5,767 nucleotides of DNA from Thermoplasmata archaeon (GTDB lineage: Archaea > Thermoplasmatota > Thermoplasmata > Lutacidiplasmatales > UBA184): the NCBI GenBank assembly GCA_030043545.1, contig JASHXM010000092.1, forward strand, positions 1 through 5,767. The letters are read 5' to 3'. Both the position numbers and the translations under genes were made by a program. The notes under the pieces were generated by a model. It was not told the origin of the DNA and searched no databases. It saw only the letters and a list, made by a program, of their open reading frames with translations. Each line of letters starts with the position of its first letter. The first letter of the stretch is position 1. This document shows positions 1-4,536 of this stretch, piece by piece.

Positions 1-1
1 G

Positions 2-1117
2 GGCGACCCGTTCCCCGCCCCGCGTCCCAGCGACCCGGTCTCGGTGATGTACACGAGCGGGACGACGGGACCCCCGAAAGGCGCGATCATCCCGCATCAG
101 AAGCAGATCACCACGCCGATGGAGATCGCGCGCCGGAGCCACCTCGCCCCGGGGTCGGTGCTGTTCACGGGTCTCCCGCTGTTCCACTGCAACGCGCAGG
201 AGATGACGACGCTCGTCGCGCTCCAGAACGACCTGACCGCGGCGTTCGACGAGCGGTTCCACGCCTCGACGTACTGGGAGGTCGCCGCCGGCTTCGGGGC
301 GACGCACGTCTCGCTGCTGATCGCGATGATCAACGTCCTGTTCAAGCAGCCGGAGCGACCGACCGACCGCACGCACGGGGTCCGCACCGCGCTGACCGCC
401 GGGACGACCCGCGCGGTCTGGCCGGAGTTCGAGCGTCGGTTCGGGCTCACGATCGTCGAGCTGTACGGGATGACCGAGTGCGGATGCACGACGCTGATGA
501 ACCCGCCCGGGGCGATCCGCGTCGGCTCGATCGGCACGCCGCTCGGGTTCGTCGAGGCGGACGTGGTCGACGACGACGACCGTCCGGTGGGGGCCGGCGT
601 CCGCGGCGAGCTCGTCGTCCGCCCGCGCGCCCCGTTCTCGATGTTCCTCGGCTATCTCAACAAGCCCGCGCAGACGGTCGAGGCGTGGCGGAACCTCTGG
701 TTCCACACCGGCGACTTCGTCACGCGGGACGCGGACGGCTACTACTACTTCGTCGACCGCAAGAAGGACGTCATCCGTCGGCGCGGGGAGAACCTGGCGC
801 CGTACGACGTCGAGACGGTCCTCAACCGCCACCCCGCCGTCTTCGAGTCGGTCGTCGTCGGGGTCCCGTCGCCCCTGGGCGAGGACGACGTGAAGGCGTT
901 CGTCCAGCTGAAGCCGGGCGCCGCCGCGACGCCGACCGAGCTGTTCGAGTTCTGCGTCGCCGAGCTGCCGTTCTTCATGGTCCCCCGGTTCCTCGAGTTC
1001 GTTGACGAGATCCCGAAGACGGCCAACCAGAAGTCCCAGCGGTACGTCCTCAAGGGACGCCGCGGAGGCAACGAGCACGATCGCGAAGCGCTCGGGATCG
1101 GCGTCCGACGACGGTGA
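2..1117 (+). CDS. Acyl-CoA ligase, AMP-forming, CaiC-like (5' end outside window)
   Basis: This is the C-terminal 371 residues of an acyl-adenylate-forming enzyme that activates a carboxylic acid to its CoA thioester using ATP. The frame is open to the left edge, so the GTG and ATG at 44 and 47 are internal; about 150 N-terminal residues are missing compared with full-length relatives. Visible motifs in order: the P-loop YTSGTTGPPKG (from 50), LPLFHCNAQ, YGMTE (464-478), the ribose-binding Asp of HTGD (713-715), the hinge region YYYFVDRKKDVIRRRGEN, and the catalytic Lys of PKTANQK (codon 1031-1033). LFHxNAQ and PKTxxQKxQ(R/K) resemble the crotonobetaine/carnitine-CoA ligase branch, but the substrate cannot be read from sequence. 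The last ~17 residues, after YVLKG, are an unconserved tail. All active-site motifs look intact. It is probably cotranscribed with the PIN gene 28 nt downstream. Confidence 0.93.
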   Translation, partial: GDPFPAPRPSDPVSVMYTSGTTGPPKGAIIPHQKQITTPMEIARRSHLAPGSVLFTGLPLFHCNAQEMTTLVALQNDLTAAFDERFHASTYWEVAAGFGATHVSLLIAMINVLFKQPERPTDRTHGVRTALTAGTTRAVWPEFERRFGLTIVELYGMTECGCTTLMNPPGAIRVGSIGTPLGFVEADVVDDDDRPVGAGVRGELVVRPRAPFSMFLGYLNKPAQTVEAWRNLWFHTGDFVTRDADGYYYFVDRKKDVIRRRGENLAPYDVETVLNRHPAVFESVVVGVPSPLGEDDVKAFVQLKPGAAATPTELFEFCVAELPFFMVPRFLEFVDEIPKTANQKSQRYVLKGRRGGNEHDREALGIGVRRR

Positions 1118-1145
1118 GCGGCCGGGCCCGAGCCGCCGGCCGCGC

Positions 1146-1607
1146 GTGCTCCTCGACACGAACGCGCTCCTGCTGCCGTTCCGCGGCGGCCCGGCGGTCG
1201 AGCGCGAGGTCGCCCGGTGGATCCCGGGCGCCCGGCTCGAGGTCCCCTCCGCGGTCCTCGTCGAGCTCGACCGACTCGTGGCGCGCGGGGTCGCCGGCGC
1301 CCTCGGGGCGAGGGCGTACGCCCGGACGCTGACCTCGATCGCGGGCCCCGGCTCCGGCGACGCGGCGGTCGTCGCCGCCGCGCGGGCGACCGGCGCGATC
1401 GTCGTCACCGCCGATCGTCGGCTCGCCGACCGGCTCGTCCGGGCCGGGCTCTCCGTGCTCGTACCGAGGGACCGCACGCGGCTCGAGCTCCGCGCCGGCC
1501 GCCCGGTCGCGGCAACCGTTAAGAAGCGACTCCCGCTCGTCAGTCGGAGCGGGGCGCATGCGCGACGACGACCGCCTGCTCGACGTCCCCGCCCCCGAGT
1601 TCGGTAG
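1146..1607 (+). CDS. PIN-domain nuclease-like protein, FCF1/VapC type
   Basis: A PIN domain of about 120 residues, a Mg/Mn-dependent RNase fold. With the GTG start chosen here it opens directly on strand 1 (LLDTN) and carries the expected acidic residues: D4 (LLDTN), E40 (VLVELD), D72 (GSGDAAVVAAA) and D90 with D95 (TADRRLAD). The pattern DTN-(L/A)LLPF with a compact single domain resembles stand-alone archaeal FCF1-like PIN proteins, linked to rRNA processing, more than VapC toxins; no antitoxin gene is beside it. Start choice is uncertain: the frame is open back to TTG 1002, inside the ligase gene, but residues before 1146 look like out-of-frame sequence and no other usual start codon lies between. 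No clear Shine-Dalgarno precedes 1146. The C-terminal ~35 residues are basic, Arg/Pro-rich, and the last 50 nt overlap the next gene, so the tail may be non-functional. Confidence 0.78.
   Translation: MLLDTNALLLPFRGGPAVEREVARWIPGARLEVPSAVLVELDRLVARGVAGALGARAYARTLTSIAGPGSGDAAVVAAARATGAIVVTADRRLADRLVRAGLSVLVPRDRTRLELRAGRPVAATVKKRLPLVSRSGAHARRRPPARRPRPRVR
1517..1549 (+). promoter_or_regulatory. Putative TATA box and ribosome-binding site for the hydrolase-like gene
   Basis: An A/T island, CGTTAAGA (1517-1524), stands out in otherwise GC-saturated sequence, with its centre about 37 nt before ATG 1558. This fits an archaeal box A with transcription starting near 1546-1550 and a very short leader. 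GGAG at 1546-1549, 8 nt before the ATG, is a plausible Shine-Dalgarno if the transcript includes it. The element lies inside the 3' end of the PIN reading frame, suggesting the downstream gene has its own promoter. Positional inference only. Confidence 0.45.
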
Positions 1608-2568
1608 CGGCGTCATCGGCGTCTGCGACATCTGCGGGACGCGCCAGGCGGTGATCGTCCTCGCCAAGGAGCGCTACCAGCTCTGCGTCCTCGACTTCCT
1701 CAACAAGACGTGGATCAAGACCGACAAAAAGCCCGGCTCGCCGGCGCCGCTGTACCGGAGCGAGCGGGTCGTCTTCGAAACGACGGCGACGCCGTCCCGG
1801 CGGGCGCCGGCGGTGGTCCTCTCCCCCACGAAGGTCGTGCGCCACCCGGCGGTGCTGATCGCCCCGGACATCTTCGGGCTGACGACGACCCTCTTGGACG
1901 CGGCGATCCGGTTCGCCCGCGACGGGTTCGAGGTGCTGCTGCCGGACCTCACCAAGACCGACGGCGTCGCCACCGGCCCCCTCGTCGGCGCGCGCGCGGC
2001 CGCCCGGCTGCGCGGCGGCGTCGCGACCGACAACCGGCGGGTCGCGGAGCTGGTCCGGCTCTACCGCGACGGGCTCGAGCACCTGCTGGCCCGGGAGATG
2101 GTCGACGCGACGAAGGCCGCCGTCTTCGGGACGGGGTTCGGGGCGAGCGTCGCCGTGGCGCTCGCGGCCGAGAGCACGCGGCTCGCCGTCGTCGCCGTGG
2201 CCTCCCCCCTGCCGGTCCGGCCGCGGGGCCTCGCCAAGCTCGTCAACGTCCCCGTCCTCTGCGTCGTCGGCGAACGGGACGCCGCGGCCCGCCGGGCCGC
2301 CGACCAACTCGGCGAGGAGGTCGCCGGACCGCTCCTGCGCGTCGTCCGCGTGCCCGGCGCGCGGTCGTCGTTCCTCGCGCGGGACCTCGGCGGCTACGAC
2401 CTCGGCCGAGCCGAAGCCGCGTGGACCGAGATCGTCACGTTCCTCCGGGGCCGCCTCATCCCGCCCCCGCCGAACCCCCCGCCGCCCCCGGCCCGCCCGG
2501 TCGATCCGCTCGCCGCCGCCTCGGCGGCCGCGTCCGCCCCCCCGGCGGCTCGAGCCCCCGCGGCCTAG
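1558..2568 (+). CDS. Dienelactone-hydrolase-like alpha/beta hydrolase, probably inactive
   Basis: A 336-residue protein. Residues 1-60 carry a CDICG knuckle (C23, C26) and a further C43, a possible partial zinc site. Residues ~85-297 follow the dienelactone hydrolase fold: APDIFGL (~102-108, matching the family's QEIFG), RDGFEVLLPDL (121-131), the nucleophile elbow GTGFGAS (191-197), VGERD (237-241) and PGARSSF (266-272). The family elbow is G-x-C/S-x-G and the histidine motif PGAxHGF; here the nucleophile is Gly193 and the histidine position is Ser270, while Asp241 is kept. Hydrolysis by the usual triad is therefore unlikely, so a binding or scaffolding role is inferred. The tail (~299-336) is Pro/Ala-rich, with PPPPNPPPPP, probably disordered. 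ATG 1558 is preferred for GGAG 8 nt upstream and a TATA-like element; it overlaps the PIN gene by 50 nt. Its stop overlaps the convergent SCP2 gene. Confidence 0.85.
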   Translation: MRDDDRLLDVPAPEFGSGVIGVCDICGTRQAVIVLAKERYQLCVLDFLNKTWIKTDKKPGSPAPLYRSERVVFETTATPSRRAPAVVLSPTKVVRHPAVLIAPDIFGLTTTLLDAAIRFARDGFEVLLPDLTKTDGVATGPLVGARAAARLRGGVATDNRRVAELVRLYRDGLEHLLAREMVDATKAAVFGTGFGASVAVALAAESTRLAVVAVASPLPVRPRGLAKLVNVPVLCVVGERDAAARRAADQLGEEVAGPLLRVVRVPGARSSFLARDLGGYDLGRAEAAWTEIVTFLRGRLIPPPPNPPPPPARPVDPLAAASAAASAPPAARAPAA

Positions 2569-2975
2569 TGCCCCGCGACCCCGTCGACCGGGATCTGAGC
2601 GGCGGTCTCCACCAGCGCCTTCGCCGCGCGCGTGAATCGGCTCGCCTTGAGCAGGTTCCCCCGGATCCGGAACGTCCCGTCGAGGATCGCCTTCACCGGA
2701 TCGAGCGTGCCGGCCACGAGGCGCGCCCAGCTGTCGCGGCTACCCTCGTAGACGAACTCGCTCGCGAGCTTCGCGGCGTCGGAGTGGAACGTCGCCGCGT
2801 CACACCGGCCGTGGGCTAGGACGAGGAGGACCCCCGGGGCCGCGCCCCCGGGCGAAGCGGGGGCGACGCGCAGGAGGATCTCCCCTTCCCAGGCGGCCGC
2901 CGCGGTCCGGTACTCGTCGTTCGTGTTGAGCGCGGCCCGGAACGCCTCGGCCCACTCCGCGGATGGGAAGATCAC
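2565..2975 (-). CDS. SCP2 sterol/lipid-carrier domain protein
   Basis: A small (136-residue) single-domain protein of the SCP2 sterol-carrier type, which binds acyl-CoAs or other lipids in a hydrophobic tunnel. Recognisable features are the opening amphipathic helix (FPSAEWAEAFRAALNTNDEYRTAAAAWEG), a central beta sheet (GEILLRVAP, GVLLVLAHGRC, DAATFHSDAA), then SRDSWARLVAGTLDPVKAILDGTFRIRGNLLKASRFTRAAKALVETA, where the run W-x-x-L-x-x-G-x-(L/M)-x-P-x-x-A-x-x-x-G-x-(F/L)-x-(I/V)-x-G-(N/D) is the family hallmark. The start is GTG 2975, preceded by GAGGG (2985-2981) at 5-nt spacing. It sits 20 nt after the 3-hydroxyacyl-CoA dehydrogenase stop on the same strand, so the two almost certainly form an operon. 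The frame is open further upstream within the dehydrogenase gene, but that extension is Arg-rich antisense-frame noise. It probably delivers or buffers acyl-CoA substrates; the ligand is unknown. Confidence 0.9.
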   Translation of the reverse strand: MIFPSAEWAEAFRAALNTNDEYRTAAAAWEGEILLRVAPASPGGAAPGVLLVLAHGRCDAATFHSDAAKLASEFVYEGSRDSWARLVAGTLDPVKAILDGTFRIRGNLLKASRFTRAAKALVETAAQIPVDGVAGH

Positions 2976-2995
2976 GGTCGCCCTCGACGATCTCG

Positions 2996-3961
2996 TCAGA
3001 CCGGGTAGTCGTAGAACCCCTGCCCGGTCTTTCGGCCGAGACGACCGGCGGCGACGAGCCGGCGGAGGGCGGGCGCGGGACGGTACTTGGGATCGCCGAA
3101 CTCCCGCTGCAGCGTCTCCGCGACCTCCAGGGCGACGTCGAGGCCGATCAGGTCCGCGAGCTCGAACGGCCCCATCGGCATCCCCGCGCCGCTCTTCATC
3201 GCGAGGTCGATGTCGCGCGGCGTCGCGAGCTGCTCGTCGAGCGCGAAGCACGCTTCGTTGAGGACGGGCATCAGGAGCCGGTTGACGACGAAGCCGGGGG
3301 ACTCTCGGACGCGGATCGGCACGAGGGGGAACCGATGGTTCCGAAGCCCGCCGAGGAAGTCGATCGTCTCGCCGAGGACGTCGTCCCGCGTCTCAACGCC
3401 CCCCGCGACCTCGACGAGCGGGAGCGTGGCGGGCGGGTTGAAGAAGTGCGTCACGAGCGTCTGCCGGTGGTGGCGCAGCCCGCGCGCGAGCCGGGTGATC
3501 GACAGCGACGAGGTGTTCGAACCGAGGACGGCGTGCTCGGGGAGCACGCCGTCGAGCGCCTCGAGGACGGGTCGCTTCACCGACTCCCGCTCGAACACCG
3601 CCTCGACGACGAGGTCGACGTTCGCGAAGTCGGCGTAGTCGGTCGTCGGGCGGACTCGGCCCACGACCTCCCGCGCTCGCTCCGGACCGAACTTCGGCGC
3701 GAGCGTGGCCCGGATCCGGGCGGTCTGGGCGTCGGTGAGCGGACCCGCTTCCCGGGTGACCCGCTCGATCTCCTTCCCCGCGCGCTCGGCATGGAACCGG
3801 ACGAGCTCCCCGACGATCGACCGGATCCGCTCGACGCCTCGGTCGACCGTCGGCCGATCGACGTCCTTCAGCACGACCGGGAGGCCGTTGAACGCGAACA
3901 GCTCCGCGATCGCCGCCCCCATCGTGCCGGCCCCGACGACTCCGGCCGTTGCGACGCGCAC
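2996..3961 (-). CDS. 3-hydroxyacyl-CoA dehydrogenase, NAD-dependent
   Basis: A 321-residue stand-alone enzyme oxidising 3-hydroxyacyl-CoA to 3-oxoacyl-CoA with NAD+, or the reverse, in cytosolic fatty-acid or related acyl-CoA metabolism. The N-terminal Rossmann domain has VVGAGTMG (G10, G12, G15) and Asp33 after strand 2, favouring NAD. The catalytic dyad is His172 (THFFNPP) and Glu184 (LVEVAGG), with SNTSSLSI (148-155) and Asn226 (GFVVNRLL) also in place. The C-terminal domain contains [16 protein letters not shown] and ends with [16 protein letters not shown], typical of this family. It has no fused enoyl-CoA hydratase. Between the second strand and RPTTDYADF the helical segment (~residues 40-103) is about 30 residues longer than in FadB-type enzymes. 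The start is GTG 3961, supported by GAGG at 3972-3969 and a TATA-like element near 3998. It leads the SCP2 gene by 20 nt. Confidence 0.95.
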   Translation of the reverse strand: MRVATAGVVGAGTMGAAIAELFAFNGLPVVLKDVDRPTVDRGVERIRSIVGELVRFHAERAGKEIERVTREAGPLTDAQTARIRATLAPKFGPERAREVVGRVRPTTDYADFANVDLVVEAVFERESVKRPVLEALDGVLPEHAVLGSNTSSLSITRLARGLRHHRQTLVTHFFNPPATLPLVEVAGGVETRDDVLGETIDFLGGLRNHRFPLVPIRVRESPGFVVNRLLMPVLNEACFALDEQLATPRDIDLAMKSGAGMPMGPFELADLIGLDVALEVAETLQREFGDPKYRPAPALRRLVAAGRLGRKTGQGFYDYPV

Positions 3962-3994
3962 GGTCCCCCCTCGGCGGCCGGAACCGGCGGTGGC

Positions 3995-4001
3995 TACATA
4001 A
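3995..4001 (-). promoter_or_regulatory. Putative TATA box for the dehydrogenase-SCP2 operon
   Basis: Read on the minus strand this is TTATGTA, within GTTATGTAG, an A/T island in GC-rich surroundings centred about 37 nt before GTG 3961. A start of transcription some 25 nt downstream, near 3972, would give a leader of about 11 nt that contains the purine run GAGGGGGGA. This is consistent with an archaeal promoter; inferred from position and composition only. Confidence 0.5.
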
Positions 4002-4009
4002 CGGACGGC

Positions 4010-4036
4010 CCGGACCCGGTCCGGCCCGGGGGCCGG
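4010..4036. repeat. Two abutting GC palindromes between divergent promoters
   Basis: CCGGACCCGGTCCGG (4010-4024) has 6-nt arms around CCG. It overlaps a second palindrome, CCGGCCC-GG-GGGCCGG (4021-4036), with 7-nt arms. They lie between the leftward TATA-like box near 3998 and the rightward one near 4059. They could be an operator, a structured element or simply a by-product of high GC; no T-run follows, so an archaeal terminator is not supported. Confidence 0.35.
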
Positions 4037-4050
4037 AGCGCGGCGGGACG

Positions 4051-4063
4051 CGAAGACTTAAGG
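4051..4063 (+). promoter_or_regulatory. BRE and TATA box of the tRNA-Ser gene
   Basis: CGAAG (4051-4055) followed by ACTTAAGG (4056-4063) resembles a purine-rich B-recognition element and box A. The centre of TTAA is about 30 nt before the first base of the tRNA (4089), so transcription would start at or just before the mature 5' end. This spacing agrees with archaeal promoter geometry. Confidence 0.6.
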
Positions 4064-4088
4064 TGCCGACCCCGCTCGCTTCGACCGC

Positions 4089-4203
4089 GCGGGGATGGCC
4101 CAGCCCGGTAAGGCGCTGGATTGCTAATCCAGTGGTGATTTCACCTCGGGGGTTCAAAGGAGGGCCCGCGACGGCGAGCCCTCGGAGATTCCCCCTCCCC
4201 GCG
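4089..4203 (+). tRNA. trnS: tRNA-Ser(GCT), interrupted by a 31-nt T-loop intron
   Basis: Exon 1 is 4089-4158 and exon 2 is 4190-4203, giving an 84-nt tRNA. The 5' acceptor GCGGGGA (4089-4095) pairs fully with TCCCCGC (4196-4202), followed by discriminator G (4203). The D-stem is GCC/GGC (4098-4100, 4112-4114). The anticodon stem CTGGA/TCCAG (4116-4120, 4128-4132) encloses TTGCTAA with anticodon GCT at 4123-4125, reading AGC/AGU. The long variable arm GGTGA-tt-TCACC (4134-4145), typical of tRNA-Ser, confirms identity together with G73. The T-stem GGGGG (4148-4152) pairs with CCCCC (4191-4195), and the spliced loop is TTCAAAT. Without removing 4159-4189 the T-arm and acceptor cannot form. CCA is not encoded. 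Its 3' 63 nt are antisense to the end of the DUF35 gene. Confidence 0.93.
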
Positions 4204-4536
4204 CTCGGACGGCGACGCCTCGTCCGCGCGGACGCGGTACGTCGCTCCATCGAGTCGCACCCGGACCGGCGCGCCGACCGGGGGGGCGGGGCCGTCGATC
4301 ACCCCGAGCAGTCGCACGCCGTCGGCGACCTCGAGGAGCGCGAGCCGGTGGGGCGCCGGCCAACCCGGCGCGGGGTAGGCGAGCTCGGTCACCGCCACGA
4401 CGCGCCCGGCGTCCGGGACCGGATACGGCTGCGCCCGGGCGGCGCCGCACTTGGGGCACGGGCCGTCGGTGGGAACGTACCGGTGGTGGCACGCCTCACA
4501 CCGCGAGAGCTCGAGCGTCGGGACGGCGTCGCTCAC
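4141..4536 (-). CDS. DUF35 zinc-ribbon/OB-fold protein, thiolase partner
   Basis: A 131-residue protein with the two-part DUF35 (ChsH2 C-terminal-like) architecture. A rubredoxin-like zinc ribbon has C13 and C16 (CEAC) and C27 and C30 (CPKC). An OB-fold follows, covering GRVVAVTELAYPAPGWPAPHRLALLEVADGVRLLGVIDG...VGAPVRVRL. In archaea such proteins bind thiolases, for example bridging acetoacetyl-CoA thiolase and HMG-CoA synthase, and help channel acyl-CoA; related actinobacterial domains partner thiolase-like steroid aldolases. The start is GTG 4536, overlapping the thiolase stop as GTGA, so translation is probably coupled and a 1:1 complex is likely. The final ~20 residues (from about ERGEGESPRARRRG) lie outside the OB fold, are basic and low-complexity, and are encoded antisense to the tRNA-Ser gene, which probably constrains them. 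Confidence 0.92.
   Translation of the reverse strand: MSDAVPTLELSRCEACHHRYVPTDGPCPKCGAARAQPYPVPDAGRVVAVTELAYPAPGWPAPHRLALLEVADGVRLLGVIDGPAPPVGAPVRVRLDGATYRVRADEASPSERGEGESPRARRRGPSFEPPR
4159..4189 (+). other. Archaeal tRNA intron at position 59/60 with bulge-helix-bulge
   Basis: Predicted fold around the splice sites: T-stem GGGGG/CCCCC; 3' bulge A-T^T (4188-4190); a short central helix with TTC (4153-4155) opposite GAG (4185-4187), counting one G-U, plus an A-G mismatch (4156/4184); 5' bulge A-A^G (4157-4159); then intron helix GAGGG (4160-4164) with CCCTC (4179-4183), which continues with pairs to a small loop near 4170-4173. Cutting after the second base of each 3-nt bulge restores the consensus T-loop. 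This is the substrate form of the archaeal tRNA-splicing endonuclease, slightly relaxed by the mismatch. A register one base to the left fits worse because it breaks the intron helix. Confidence 0.85.

Noticed and set aside
1146..1607. VapC toxin of a toxin-antitoxin pair
   Set aside because: No small antitoxin-like gene precedes or follows it; the upstream neighbour is the ligase, and the fold features fit a stand-alone PIN protein.
2976..3251. Longer N-terminus for the SCP2 protein
   Set aside because: The extension lies within the dehydrogenase gene, is Arg/Pro-rich as expected from an out-of-frame read of GC-rich DNA, and GTG 2975 has a good ribosome-binding site.
2963..4111. Long plus-strand open frame opposite the dehydrogenase
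   Set aside because: It is the antisense of a clearly conserved enzyme; the product is Arg/Asp/Glu-rich without domain motifs, a usual artefact of high GC.
4089..4158. A 3'-truncated tRNA-Ser pseudogene or integration remnant
   Set aside because: The missing 3' part is present after 31 nt with perfect pairing and BHB geometry, and there is no integrase or direct repeat of the tRNA end.
4204..4260. A terminator after the tRNA
   Set aside because: A GC hairpin (CGTCCGCGCGGACG, about 4219-4232) is present, but no T-run as used by archaeal RNA polymerase follows, and the stretch is coding on the other strand.
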